64,000 nt of DNA from Paenalcaligenes hermetiae (lineage in GTDB: Bacteria; Pseudomonadota; Gammaproteobacteria; Burkholderiales; Burkholderiaceae_B): positions 1 through 64,000 of the forward strand of contig NZ_BAABKD010000009.1 of assembly GCF_039543645.1 (NCBI RefSeq). The letters run 5' to 3'. Made by a program: the position numbers and the translations under genes. A model generated the notes under the pieces. That model was given only the letters and a program-made list of their open reading frames with translations, ran no database searches and was not told the DNA's origin. Shown one piece after another: positions 41,393-50,828 of this stretch. Each line of letters begins with the position of its first letter. Within the stretch, counting starts at the first letter, position 1.

Positions 41393-42292
41393 TCAATCTT
41401 GGTTTTTCTTACACAGCGCTTGCAGCTTTTGTTGTAAGCGCTGTAGCTTTTCTAACGAACGCCCAATAAAAACCAATTGTGTTTTTTGAACCTGAAAAGT
41501 CGGCGAGCAGTGACACTGCCCCCTTGTGTACTGTACCACATACCCTTTACTTGCAGCGGCATCTAAACACACGCGCCCTTTCGCTCGGTACAATGTATCT
41601 GCATAACTTTGCAGCAGCTCAACAAGTACCCGTTCCTGTATTCCATATTCGCTTTCAACGCTTAAACTGTGCCATCCTGATGAGGCATCAGCTATAGCAG
41701 GGGCCGGCCTAATTGACGTAGCCGATTCCATCGTAGGCATCATTTCATAATGAACAGGAGCTCTGGTTTTTTCTACCAAATCCGCTAAGGGAACCGCCAA
41801 AGGCTGCTGAGGAAGGCAGCGATTAATCACTAGCTGGGTAGCACTTTGTATTTGCCTCTCCCAAACCGTGTTAACCAGCTCATCTACACTATGTTGTGCC
41901 GCTAAGGAAGCATCGACAAAGCACCAATTATCACGCAACACAAATCGCTGTGAAACCCGAATCATATCCACAATTTTGGCTGAATCTGCAATGCCGCTTA
42001 GCTCCATATATACCTGACTCGGTGCAGGCGAAAGCCGCCCAATTTCAGCCATTTTTTCCGCCATGCTGCCACCCAACGTGCAACATACACACCCATTTTG
42101 TAAGCGTATAATCTGCTCATCTTCATAATCGATGAGCTCGGCATCTATATTTAATTGCCCAAAATCATTCACAATAATCAAGCTATTAGGCTCAATGCCC
42201 GCTTGAATCCAACGATTTAAAGCTGTGGTTTTTCCTGCACCTAAAAAACCAGAAAGTAGTACGACAGGTATTTTTTTAGGTTCGTACGACAT
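41393..42292 (-). CDS. CobW/COG0523-type G3E GTPase (putative metallochaperone)
   Basis: This 299-residue G3E GTPase resembles the CobW/YjiA/ZNG1 group. Members deliver or insert metal ions, often zinc. Visible are Walker A GFLGAGKTT (about 15-23), the metal-binding CVCCTL (CxCC, about 69-74), the ELSGIAD switch region and a C-terminal CobW_C domain (about 215-299). The guanine-recognition motif NKxD reads NRCLP, so specificity may be relaxed or altered. The ATG at 42292 lies 17 bases inside the upstream amidohydrolase gene, giving a tight overlap. Together with the symporter this suggests metal supply to that amidohydrolase. Confidence 0.85.
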   Translation of the reverse strand: MSYEPKKIPVVLLSGFLGAGKTTALNRWIQAGIEPNSLIIVNDFGQLNIDAELIDYEDEQIIRLQNGCVCCTLGGSMAEKMAEIGRLSPAPSQVYMELSGIADSAKIVDMIRVSQRFVLRDNWCFVDASLAAQHSVDELVNTVWERQIQSATQLVINRCLPQQPLAVPLADLVEKTRAPVHYEMMPTMESATSIRPAPAIADASSGWHSLSVESEYGIQERVLVELLQSYADTLYRAKGRVCLDAAASKGYVVQYTRGQCHCSPTFQVQKTQLVFIGRSLEKLQRLQQKLQALCKKNQD

Positions 42293-43901
42293 GCACCTGT
42301 CCTCCAACCACCGTAGCATGCACCGTCATATCACGCAGTTGATCTGGTGTCGTCGCGTACAAGTCATGCTCTAAAACCACCATATCGGCGTACTTTCCTA
42401 CTTCTAAACTTCCTACTTGATCATCCAAATGCAAGGTATAAGCCGCACCCAAGGTGACTGCATATAATGCTTGATCCATAGATAAGGCTTCATGCTCACC
42501 TAAAACTTGATCCGTTGCCGTGCGACGTGCTAACGCACACCACATTGAAAACAAAGGCCCTAAAGGCGTCACAGGTGCATCCGAATGCATTGCCACTGGT
42601 ATCCCTAACTCATAAGCCGATCGTAACGGTTGCATGCGACGCGAACGACTGTAGCCTAGAGTAGATTGGCGGTGAATATCACCCCAATAATAAATATGAT
42701 TAACAAACATATTTAAACAAACCCCCAGCTTAGCCGCACGACGCATTTGCGCTTGGCTAATAAACTGGCAATGTTGCAACGTATGACGATGATCTGGCCT
42801 GTACCATAACGTCTGTGCTTCCTCGATCGCATCAAGCATCAGTTCTACCGCCTCGTCACCATTGGTATGAATATGGAGCTGTAAGCCCGCTTGATGATAG
42901 TCCATTACCATTTGCTTTAACGTTGCGGGTGGGGCGTTCCATATCCCATTCTCTTGCCCATTGTGATAGCCAGGCCAGCGCATGCGTGCTGAAAACCCCT
43001 GAATAGAACCGTCCGTCATCAGTTTCACTAATCCAAAATGTAACCGATCCGTATTAGCTTGCTGACATTGTTGAACACGCTCTATTCCCTGAGAGCTTTG
43101 CCACTCTAAGGCCGCCATCGCAGGTACTAAACGCACAGGATAATCGGTTTGACTTGTCGCCTCTTTTAAAACAGCCACCCCTTGATCACTTAATGGATTA
43201 TATAAATCAGTAATAGTGGTAATTCCGGTACGCTGTGCTGCCAAAGCATATTGCTTTAATGTTTCAAGACTGGCTACCTCATCAAAAATACTCTGCCCTA
43301 GTGCTTCAAACACCGCATGCATTGCTGCCATTTCTCGCAACTCCCCGTTTGGTGTGCCATCCTCTGTACGCATTACCCCTTCGATTTGACTCTGCGCTAG
43401 ATTCGTTTGACGCAACATCGCCTCATTAACAGTCATCAAATGCAAGTTGGCATGAAACACAACCACAGGGCGGTCAGCCACCACCTCATCAATAATGGCC
43501 TTATCTAAACGCTCCCCGTCAAAATAAACGGGATCAAACCCCCAAGCTATGAGCGGCTTACCTGCAGGTAATTGCTGGGCTTGCTGCAGAAGCTTCTGCT
43601 GAATTGCCACTAAATTTTGGCAGCCATCCCAATACTTGCCCTGCGGGTCATAACGTGGAAAATAGCCTAAATAAAGGTACTTCCACATCGCACCCTCTAA
43701 GGCATGGCTATGTCCCTCGACAAAACCTGGATAAATATATTTATCGGCAAACTGCTGATCTAATCGATACTCACCTAAATCCTTAAGTTCTTCTAATGGC
43801 CCGACACCTAGCACCCGCCCCTCTTTTACCGCAATATGCGTGGCTATAGGTAAAGATGGATCCATCGTAATAATGCGTTTGGCCTCAAAAATAGTAAGCA
43901 T
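42276..43901 (-). CDS. Amidohydrolase family protein (YtcJ-like)
   Basis: This 541-residue metal-dependent hydrolase of the amidohydrolase superfamily belongs to the YtcJ/Amidohydro_3 type. The N-terminal beta-sandwich precedes the metal site FVEGHSHALEG (about 62-72). Later ligand regions are LHIHTNGDEAVELM, RHTLQHCQFIS and VAMHSDAPVTPLGP, and the C-terminal sandwich ends ADMVVLEHDLYATTPDQL. Substrates of this group are diverse (formamides, N-acyl compounds, cyclic ureas) and not predictable here. It has no signal peptide. It sits between a GltS-like symporter (5 bp before it) and a G3E GTPase (overlapping its end). Confidence 0.88.
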   Translation of the reverse strand: MLTIFEAKRIITMDPSLPIATHIAVKEGRVLGVGPLEELKDLGEYRLDQQFADKYIYPGFVEGHSHALEGAMWKYLYLGYFPRYDPQGKYWDGCQNLVAIQQKLLQQAQQLPAGKPLIAWGFDPVYFDGERLDKAIIDEVVADRPVVVFHANLHLMTVNEAMLRQTNLAQSQIEGVMRTEDGTPNGELREMAAMHAVFEALGQSIFDEVASLETLKQYALAAQRTGITTITDLYNPLSDQGVAVLKEATSQTDYPVRLVPAMAALEWQSSQGIERVQQCQQANTDRLHFGLVKLMTDGSIQGFSARMRWPGYHNGQENGIWNAPPATLKQMVMDYHQAGLQLHIHTNGDEAVELMLDAIEEAQTLWYRPDHRHTLQHCQFISQAQMRRAAKLGVCLNMFVNHIYYWGDIHRQSTLGYSRSRRMQPLRSAYELGIPVAMHSDAPVTPLGPLFSMWCALARRTATDQVLGEHEALSMDQALYAVTLGAAYTLHLDDQVGSLEVGKYADMVVLEHDLYATTPDQLRDMTVHATVVGGQVHVVRT

Positions 43902-43905
43902 GTCT

Positions 43906-45303
43906 TTATCCTCCTACCATGCTAGGTTTTAATGCAGGGGTTGTTTTTTTGATCATTAATGGCATTAACACTAAAGGAATAAAAGCGGTGGCCGCAAAAG
44001 CAAGTAAGTAAGTGTTCGGATCTAAGGATGGGGCGATCGGTGTCAAAATAAAAAGCACTGGCAAATTCACTAAAACAATAGCTAAGTTAAAAAAAGCGAG
44101 CTCTTTAGCAACGGAAGTGCTAAAGTCAGCGTCCACCAAGCGCAAAAGTAACAGTCCTGTTCCCGTCGAGCCGGTGCAGCAACCAAACGATGTAAGCGCT
44201 CGCTCGGGGGCTAATTTTCCACTTAACTTAGCGCTATACCAACATAGAATAAAAGTGGCTATCGTCACAGCCGTTGCCACCAGCAGCACGGGAGCTAATA
44301 ACGCGTACAATACCGAAAATGCAATACTCATAATGGTTCCTACCACCATAAAGTCGACAGAGGCGCCGGTAATACGCTTTAACGTCTCATCATCTACATA
44401 ACTCGACCAGCCCGCCTTATCAATGATAAGACGCATCAGCACACACACACCCAAGCCATGAACAAAGAACATATTATGACTAAAAAGCACGGCAATACTG
44501 ATCCCAAACGGCGCATGTCCTAGCGCTACTTTCTGCATAAAAGACAGCCAAATATGGGTGATACCATAAGCAATACCCAGTAGGCCCAAATGCCATGCCA
44601 AACTATCCATATTGGCACTATGTGTCACTAAGCGCGTAGCACTTTGGCCGCGATTTGCATGAAAAAAACCAACTAAAAATGTCTCATCAATACGAGAGCG
44701 TTTATTGGCGTTCTGTCCTTTTTTAATCACATGACGAGCTGCTGGCACTCCCACCAAAAACGCTACTAAAAAACCAATGGACGCATAAATCAACCCAACT
44801 TGTGCAGCATTGGCAATCCCATATTCCTGCTCCCAAATTCCGCCATAAGTCAGAGCCTGTCCTGGTCCCTGAGTAAACCCATGTGTAATCAAAGCCCCTA
44901 AAAGAGGTCCCACCTGACTCCCTGTTACCGCATCATAAAAGACTATCAACCCGTAACCAATTAAAGCTTGCAAACCAAGACTAGCAGTCCAAATTAAAGT
45001 TAACCATATGCCTCCCCGTACCACTCCGTCACCCGCTAAGGCTTTTTCATTACTACTCCCCGTCAAGCACAAGGACATAAAACTCAAGGTGAAAAAGTGA
45101 AAGGTTAACGAGTTAAAATCTGCAGGCGTATAACCCGGAATTAATGCAAAAGACAACAAAACAAAACCTAATACCCCGCCTAAAATGCTAGCAGGGACCA
45201 AGGACTGCTGTAAGAAAGGGATTCTTTTACGTAAAACCCCGCCAAGAAATAACATAGCTGCCATCAAGGCAAACGCCATAATTCCATGAAAAGAGTCTCC
45301 CAT
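43906..45303 (-). CDS. Sodium:glutamate symporter-like (ESS family) transporter
   Basis: This 465-residue polytopic protein has 10 or more hydrophobic helices and resembles the ESS/GltS group. Two related reentrant-type segments are visible, GALITHGFTQGPGQALTYGG (about 135-155) and SFGCCTGSTGTGLLLLRLVD (about 376-395), the latter close to the GltS signature. It is about 60 residues longer than E. coli GltS (401). The gene is first in an operon with the amidohydrolase, so it may import that enzyme's substrate, probably an N-substituted or acidic amino acid derivative. The substrate assignment is inference. Confidence 0.75.
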   Translation of the reverse strand: MGDSFHGIMAFALMAAMLFLGGVLRKRIPFLQQSLVPASILGGVLGFVLLSFALIPGYTPADFNSLTFHFFTLSFMSLCLTGSSNEKALAGDGVVRGGIWLTLIWTASLGLQALIGYGLIVFYDAVTGSQVGPLLGALITHGFTQGPGQALTYGGIWEQEYGIANAAQVGLIYASIGFLVAFLVGVPAARHVIKKGQNANKRSRIDETFLVGFFHANRGQSATRLVTHSANMDSLAWHLGLLGIAYGITHIWLSFMQKVALGHAPFGISIAVLFSHNMFFVHGLGVCVLMRLIIDKAGWSSYVDDETLKRITGASVDFMVVGTIMSIAFSVLYALLAPVLLVATAVTIATFILCWYSAKLSGKLAPERALTSFGCCTGSTGTGLLLLRLVDADFSTSVAKELAFFNLAIVLVNLPVLFILTPIAPSLDPNTYLLAFAATAFIPLVLMPLMIKKTTPALKPSMVGG

Positions 45304-45442
45304 GTTGGTCTCCTGTGTGGATAATACTTTTGTGAATTATTATTTAAAAATAACGATGTTTGCACACCATTATGCGAGCAAGGGCCCAGTTCATACATAA
45401 GTAATTACCCATATTTGTCTCGAATAATGAGACAAAAACAAA

Positions 45443-45473
45443 AAAGCCACCTACTTAATAAGCAGGTGGCTTT
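45443..45473 (-). terminator. Terminator after secA
   Basis: AAAGCCACCT (45443-45452) pairs with AGGTGGCTTT (45464-45473), and on the minus strand it ends in TTTTTTG. It lies 17 bp beyond the secA stop. Confidence 0.88.
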
Positions 45474-45490
45474 AACAAACCAAGGAAAAA

Positions 45491-48214
45491 CTAGTTTAAA
45501 CGCCCATGGCAATGTTTATATTTTTTACCACTACCACATGGGCAATTATCATTACGCCCCACTCGTGGAATGGCTTCCGTAGCTGAGTCTTCTTCTGTAG
45601 GCATTAAAGCCTCGCCCTGTACCGCAGCGTCATAATCAGCATGTTGATAACGAACATTTTCTAACTCTACTGGTGGCTCTGTTTCAGCTGGCGCTTGTTG
45701 GATCTGTACCGTTAGGAGTGTTTTAATGACCTCATCACGAATACGGTCTAGCAATTCAGCAAATAGCTCAAAAGCCTCGCGCTTGTATTCTTGTTTAGGG
45801 TCTTTTTGCGCGTACCCCCGCAGGTGAATACCCTGGCGCAAATGATCTAGAGCCTGCAAATGACCACGCCACTGCGTATCAATAGACTGCAGCACGATAG
45901 CACGCTCAAAGTTTGCCCACTGTTCTTGCCCAACCAACGCTACTTTTTCATCCAAGGCCTGTTTAGAAGCCGCTAATACCCGATCTAAAAGGTCTTCTTC
46001 GGTCAGGTGCGTTTCTTTTTCAACTAAGGTCACCAAGTCCAGCTCAATATGAAATTGCGTAGCCAGTGCCGTTTGTAGGCCTTTAATATCCCACTGCTCT
46101 TCCATACTTTCTTCGGGCACATATTGGTGGAAGAAATCCGTAATTGCTCCCTCGCGCATGAAGGCAATGTTTTCACTAATATCATCGGATTCAAGCACCT
46201 CATTGCGCTGTGCATAAATCACCTTACGCTGGTCATTCGAAACATCATCAAACTGTAATAACTGTTTACGAATATCAAAGTTGCGCGCCTCTACTTTGCG
46301 TTGTGCTGATTCGATTGAGCGCGTTACCATGCGAGCCTCGATCGGCTCGCCCTCGGGCAAGCGCAAGCGCTCCATAATATTACGTACCCGATCCCCTGCA
46401 AAAATACGCATTAGCGGATCATCAAGGGATAAATAAAACCGTGAAGAACCAGGGTCGCCCTGACGCCCTGCGCGACCTCGTAGCTGATTATCAATACGAC
46501 GAGACTCATGACGCTCCGTACCAATAATACGTAATCCACCAGCCGCTTTTACCTGTTCATTAACAGGTAGCCATGCGGCGCGAATTGCTTCGATACGCTC
46601 TGCCTTTTGTTCAGGGCTCAGCTCTGGATCATGCTGGACTTCAGCAATTTGGCGCTCGATAGAACCACCAAGCACAATATCTGTACCACGACCAGCCATA
46701 TTGGTTGCAATGGTAATGCTACCTGGCTTACCGGCATCAGCAATAATCTGCGCCTCGCGCTCATGTTGCTTAGCGTTTAAGACCTCGTGCTTAAGCCCTG
46801 CTTTTTGTAATAACCCGGAAAGCAATTCCGAATTTTCAATGCTCGTCGTACCCACCAACACAGGCTGACCACGCTCGTGACAATCTTTGATATCAGCCAA
46901 AATTGCATTGAATTTCTCCTGATCGGTTTTAAATACCTGATCATTCTGATCCACCCGAATCATGGGGCGATTGGTTGGGATCACTACGGTTTCTAAGCCG
47001 TAAATTTCTTGGAACTCAAACGCTTCTGTGTCTGCTGTACCGGTCATACCAGCCAGCTTTTCGTACATGCGGAAATAATTCTGAAAGGTAATAGAAGCCA
47101 TGGTTTGGTTTTCATTTTGGATTGCCACACCCTCTTTGGCTTCTACGGCTTGGTGTAAGCCTTCGGACCAGCGACGTCCCGTCATCAAACGCCCTGTGAA
47201 CTCATCCACAATAACGATCTCGCCATTTTGGACCACGTAGTGCTGATCGCGAAAGAATAAGTTATGCGCCCGCAATGCCACCATAATATGATGCATCAGC
47301 GAAATATGACGCGGGTCATAGAGAGACTCACCCTCTGGGAGTAGGCCCATATCAGCTAGAATTTTTTCTGCTTTTTCATGTCCAGCCTCTGAGATATATA
47401 CCTGTTGAGCTTTTTCGTCTACCCAAAAATCCCCCTCGGGCTCTGGCTCATGGGGTTTGGGTTCGGCAGCCATCTTGGTAAGTAGGGGCGGAACCGCATT
47501 GATCGCCTGATATAAGGCCGTGTTGTCATCGGCCTGCCCAGAAATAATCAAAGGAGTACGCGCCTCATCAATTAAGATGGAGTCTACCTCGTCAACAATG
47601 GCAAAGTGCAAGCCCCGCTGACGACGCTCCGAGGCATGGTATTCCATATTGTCGCGTAAGTAGTCAAAACCAAACTCATTGTTGGTGCCATAGGTAATGT
47701 CGGCTTGATAAGCCGCTTTTTTTTCTTCGTTTGACTGATTCGGGACAACAACCCCTACCGACATCCCTAAGAAATTATAGAGCTTAGCCATGGTTTCCGC
47801 ATCACGACGCGCTAAGTAGTCGTTCACGGTCACCACATGTACCCCTTTACCCGTTAAGGCATTTAAGTACACCGCCAGCGTGGCCATTAAGGTTTTACCC
47901 TCTCCGGTACGCATCTCGGCAATTTTTCCATTATGTAAAGCAATGGAGCCTAACAGCTGCACATCAAAGTGACGCATGTTATAGACTCGCTTAGCGCCCT
48001 CGCGCACCACCGCAAACGCTTCGGGTAACAGTGAGTTCAATGACTTACCCTCAGCAAGACGCTGACGGAATTCTACAGTTTTCGCTTGAAGCTGTTCATC
48101 TGTTAGTGCTTCATATTCGGGTTCAAGCGCGTTGATCTGTACAACTTGCTTGCGGTACTGCTTAAGCAGTCGATCATTGCGACTGCCAAAAAGTTTTCTG
48201 AGCAAAGAAACCAT
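45491..48214 (-). CDS. secA: Protein translocase ATPase SecA
   Basis: SecA drives preprotein export through SecYEG. The 907-residue protein starts MVSLLRKLFGSRNDRLLKQYRK, the classical N-terminus. The ATG at 48214 is therefore chosen over one 12 codons upstream. NBD1 has the Walker A MRTGEGKTLMATL and VDEVDSILIDEARTPL (DEVD box). The preprotein cross-linking domain, NBD2 with TNMAGRGTDIVLGG and the helical scaffold follow. The C-terminus carries the SecB/zinc-binding motif CPCGSGKKYKHCHG. An upstream M23 peptidase gene lies 128 bp away, and no secM-like ORF is seen between them. Confidence 0.98.
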   Translation of the reverse strand: MVSLLRKLFGSRNDRLLKQYRKQVVQINALEPEYEALTDEQLQAKTVEFRQRLAEGKSLNSLLPEAFAVVREGAKRVYNMRHFDVQLLGSIALHNGKIAEMRTGEGKTLMATLAVYLNALTGKGVHVVTVNDYLARRDAETMAKLYNFLGMSVGVVVPNQSNEEKKAAYQADITYGTNNEFGFDYLRDNMEYHASERRQRGLHFAIVDEVDSILIDEARTPLIISGQADDNTALYQAINAVPPLLTKMAAEPKPHEPEPEGDFWVDEKAQQVYISEAGHEKAEKILADMGLLPEGESLYDPRHISLMHHIMVALRAHNLFFRDQHYVVQNGEIVIVDEFTGRLMTGRRWSEGLHQAVEAKEGVAIQNENQTMASITFQNYFRMYEKLAGMTGTADTEAFEFQEIYGLETVVIPTNRPMIRVDQNDQVFKTDQEKFNAILADIKDCHERGQPVLVGTTSIENSELLSGLLQKAGLKHEVLNAKQHEREAQIIADAGKPGSITIATNMAGRGTDIVLGGSIERQIAEVQHDPELSPEQKAERIEAIRAAWLPVNEQVKAAGGLRIIGTERHESRRIDNQLRGRAGRQGDPGSSRFYLSLDDPLMRIFAGDRVRNIMERLRLPEGEPIEARMVTRSIESAQRKVEARNFDIRKQLLQFDDVSNDQRKVIYAQRNEVLESDDISENIAFMREGAITDFFHQYVPEESMEEQWDIKGLQTALATQFHIELDLVTLVEKETHLTEEDLLDRVLAASKQALDEKVALVGQEQWANFERAIVLQSIDTQWRGHLQALDHLRQGIHLRGYAQKDPKQEYKREAFELFAELLDRIRDEVIKTLLTVQIQQAPAETEPPVELENVRYQHADYDAAVQGEALMPTEEDSATEAIPRVGRNDNCPCGSGKKYKHCHGRLN

Positions 48215-48342
48215 TCTTGTATCGTCTAGGTAAGATTCACGGCGCATCATCTAAGTGCGCCTACTCCCATTCCTATGATTCGGGTTAAGGGAAAACTGGC
48301 AACATAACAATACAGTTTAACGCAGCTTGATGCCAAATAGAT

Positions 48343-49230
48343 TTATTCTACCTTTTTGTTCTGGGCAAACTGAGTCGAAATTGCCTCTTTGGGTAAAAAT
48401 AACATGGGGTCTAAAGGCTGATCTTCAAGCCGAACTTCGAAATGTAAATGTGCCCCTGTTGTCCTGCCGGTTGCGCCAACCCGAGCAATAAGCTGTCCTT
48501 TTTCCACGACATCCCCGAGCCTAACTAAAATAGATGAGGCATGCGCATAACGTGTAACCAAGCCATCTCCATGAGTAATTTCAACCATTTTGCCATAACC
48601 ACTACGATAACGAGCCTCGGTCACAATACCACCGGATGCCGCTACAATAGGGGTGCCAACTGGAGCAGAAAAATCCATGCCTTCATGTAAGGTATAACGC
48701 CCGGTAATGGGATGACGGCGCCACCCAAAGGGTGAGCTCATATAACTAACATCCACAGGATGAATAGTGGGATAACGCGCCTGATTGCCTAAACGTTGGC
48801 TCAAAACGGTATCAAGCATCATCAACCAGTCCTGACGTTGTGATAAGCTATTATGTAAATCATCGAGTTGCTTACCTAGATCTTGAGCGCTACCATTAAA
48901 ACTGATACTCGACTCTGGGTTTTCTATATCCATAAGCTCTGGATCGGTATAGGCCACACCTGTTGTGTCAGCAATACGACGACCTAAATGCTCCATTTCG
49001 ATAACCTTAGCTTGTAGGTCACCCACTCTTTGAGCCAGCTGCTGAACACTCTGCTGTACGTAAAGCGCGTCTCTGGCCTGTGCTTGATCTAAAAGCCACT
49101 GCTGCTCAGGGCTTAGGGTTTTAGCGTTCAGTTTAGACTGCACTAATGCCCCAGCAGCAGCTGACAAGCTTAACCCCATTACTACCGTAAATATACGTAC
49201 TATCCATTTTTGTGTATGGCTTAACTTCAT
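48343..49230 (-). CDS. M23 family (LytM-domain) peptidoglycan endopeptidase-like protein
   Basis: This 295-residue envelope protein has an N-terminal signal anchor (about 8-30), a helical middle region (about 40-145) and a C-terminal LytM domain (about 165-280). All zinc ligands of an active M23 enzyme are present: the H and D in LHEGMDFSAPVGTP, and the HxH in GAHLHFEVRL, plus YAHASS. It is thus likely to cleave peptidoglycan cross-links rather than act only as an amidase activator, in contrast to EnvC/NlpD. It is divergent from dciA with only 17 bp between start codons, a position shared with Bordetella-type secA regions. Confidence 0.9.
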   Translation of the reverse strand: MKLSHTQKWIVRIFTVVMGLSLSAAAGALVQSKLNAKTLSPEQQWLLDQAQARDALYVQQSVQQLAQRVGDLQAKVIEMEHLGRRIADTTGVAYTDPELMDIENPESSISFNGSAQDLGKQLDDLHNSLSQRQDWLMMLDTVLSQRLGNQARYPTIHPVDVSYMSSPFGWRRHPITGRYTLHEGMDFSAPVGTPIVAASGGIVTEARYRSGYGKMVEITHGDGLVTRYAHASSILVRLGDVVEKGQLIARVGATGRTTGAHLHFEVRLEDQPLDPMLFLPKEAISTQFAQNKKVE

Positions 49231-49247
49231 TGCGACGGTTTCCCTTT

Positions 49248-49730
49248 ATGTCTCGGGCTTTTTTTCAACGGTTTCATCAACGATCATCTGCTCCTGCCAG
49301 CCCTATTACAGGGTGGCTAGAAAAAGATTCCCATCAGCTGTTACAGACAGCCAATAAATACCTTGAATTAGAAAAAAAGCTTCAGTCCTGTCTTCCGACA
49401 GGACTCAAGCTCTGTAAAGTGGCTCATATTGATAGACAACAGTTAACCATTGCGGTTCCCAGCGCTGCTCATGCCACCAAACTGCGACAGCTTGTACCTA
49501 GTCTACTGCAGCAGCTTCAAAGCCATGGCCAGTTTAATCAAATACACGTCCAAATCCAATCCGTATTTTTTACTGAGGATTTGTCACTAGGACGAGTACA
49601 ACAAGGTGGGCGCGGTATAGATGAAACTGGCCTAGAAGCCTTTACTGAGCTTAAGCAGTCATTAGAGCCTGGACCTATAGCTACAGCTATACAAAAACTA
49701 TTAGCTCGCCACCAAAAAGAAAAAGGCTGA
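49248..49730 (+). CDS. DciA family (DUF721) replicative helicase loader-like protein
   Basis: This 160-residue DUF721 protein is related to DciA, the ancestral DnaB loader used in bacteria that lack DnaC. The conserved core is LLQTANKYLELEKKLQSCLP followed by QLTIAVPSAAHATKLRQLVPSLLQQLQ (about 60-115). The ATG at 49248 is chosen; an upstream start at 49212 would overlap the divergent M23 gene by 19 bp. It is the only plus-strand gene between 41.4 kb and the right edge. Its 3' end lies inside the lpxC terminator hairpin. Confidence 0.82.
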   Translation: MSRAFFQRFHQRSSAPASPITGWLEKDSHQLLQTANKYLELEKKLQSCLPTGLKLCKVAHIDRQQLTIAVPSAAHATKLRQLVPSLLQQLQSHGQFNQIHVQIQSVFFTEDLSLGRVQQGGRGIDETGLEAFTELKQSLEPGPIATAIQKLLARHQKEKG

Positions 49731-49746
49731 GGAAAAACTCAGCCTT
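49723..49746 (-). terminator. Terminator after lpxC, overlapping the dciA stop
   Basis: AAGGCTGAG (49723-49731) pairs with CTCAGCCTT (49738-49746). On the minus strand it is followed by TTTCTTTTTGG, so it terminates the lpxC end of the wall cluster. The dciA stop codon falls in the stem. Confidence 0.85.
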
Positions 49747-49751
49747 AAATA

Positions 49752-50675
49752 CTATGCCAGCTTCCACTCGCGCACATATGGCAAAGAAGCCGTTTCTGTT
49801 TCAGCATAGCTAACAAGCTCCCAGCTGTCTTGCGCTGCAAGTAGTGCCCGTGCAAGCTGGTTATTAAGACCATGTCCCGATTTGCATGCCACATAACGAG
49901 CGACCAATGGATGACCAATTAAATACAGATCACCAATGGCATCCAGGATTTTATGTTTAACAAACTCATCCTGATAACGTAAGCCATCTGCATTCAATAC
50001 ACGAAACTCGTCCATTACAATGGCATTATCTAGACTCCCCCCACGAGCCAACCCTGCGGCACGCATGGCTTCTACCTCACTGGCAAACCCAAAAGTACGC
50101 GCTCTGGCTACAGACTTTGCATAAGAGTCTTTAGCAAAATCCACCTCGGCAAAATTAGCCGTAGCATCAATGGCTGGGTGTTGAAAATCAATAGAAAACT
50201 GTAAAGCAAAACCCTCATAGGGTTCAAGACGCGCCCATTTTAAATCCGCACCGGAGCCTTCTCGCACCTCTATCGGTTTTAGCACACGTAAAAACTGCTT
50301 AGGACGATTCTGCTCTGTTAATCCAGCTGAACGTAGCAAGTACACAAAAGTACCCGCACTTCCGTCCATAATAGGGACCTCTTCGGCCGATAAGTCTACA
50401 TGTAGGTTATCAATACCTAAGCCGGCTAAAGCCGACATCAGATGTTCTACTGTGGATACTCGCACACCTTCTTTTTGCAGCACCGAAGCCATCGTCGTCC
50501 CTCCTACCAAATGCGCTTTGGCCGGGATACTGACGATAGGGTCCATGTCCACACGATGGAATACAATGCCTGTGTCAGGCTCAGCTGGACGCAAAGTGAT
50601 CTCGACCAAATGCCCTGAGTGCAGCCCAATGCCTTTCGTGCTGACAGTTTTAGAAATAGTGCGCTGACGTAACAT
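49752..50675 (-). CDS. lpxC: UDP-3-O-acyl-N-acetylglucosamine deacetylase LpxC
   Basis: LpxC carries out the first committed step of lipid A synthesis. The 307-residue zinc enzyme shows RQRTISKTVSTKGIGLHSG at the N-terminus, the zinc motif VEHLMSALAGLGIDN (about 78-92), ARTFGF, GLARGGSLDNAIVMD and the second zinc site HKILDAIGDLYLIGHPL (His and Asp ligands). It lies after ftsZ with a 153-bp gap, enough for its own promoter. This is the ftsZ-lpxC order conserved across many proteobacteria. Confidence 0.98.
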   Translation of the reverse strand: MLRQRTISKTVSTKGIGLHSGHLVEITLRPAEPDTGIVFHRVDMDPIVSIPAKAHLVGGTTMASVLQKEGVRVSTVEHLMSALAGLGIDNLHVDLSAEEVPIMDGSAGTFVYLLRSAGLTEQNRPKQFLRVLKPIEVREGSGADLKWARLEPYEGFALQFSIDFQHPAIDATANFAEVDFAKDSYAKSVARARTFGFASEVEAMRAAGLARGGSLDNAIVMDEFRVLNADGLRYQDEFVKHKILDAIGDLYLIGHPLVARYVACKSGHGLNNQLARALLAAQDSWELVSYAETETASLPYVREWKLA

Positions 50676-50828
50676 AAATCAAAAATTATAAAAACGAATA
50701 ACTGCTATTATACGGCGATAACTGCTGCACCGCAGCAACTCGTCGTAATCGTGGCTCCCCATCAGGTGGCTAGCCAATGCTAAAGCACTAGCTAGCCATG
50801 CGAGAGCACACCTATCGGGGGTAGGTGT

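Noticed and set aside
43604..43786. Plus-strand ORFs inside the amidohydrolase gene and similar antisense ORFs elsewhere
   Set aside because: They follow the codon periodicity of the gene on the opposite strand and have no ribosome-binding sites or family features.
48215..48342. secM-like arrest peptide upstream of secA
   Set aside because: No ORF with a signal peptide and an arrest motif is seen between the M23 gene and secA.
50676..50828. Hairpins between ftsZ and lpxC read as an ncRNA gene
   Set aside because: The stem ACACCTA/TAGGTGT (50808-50828) and GGCTAGC/GCTAGCC are short and without T-tract or known consensus; left as an ordinary intergenic region that may carry the lpxC promoter.
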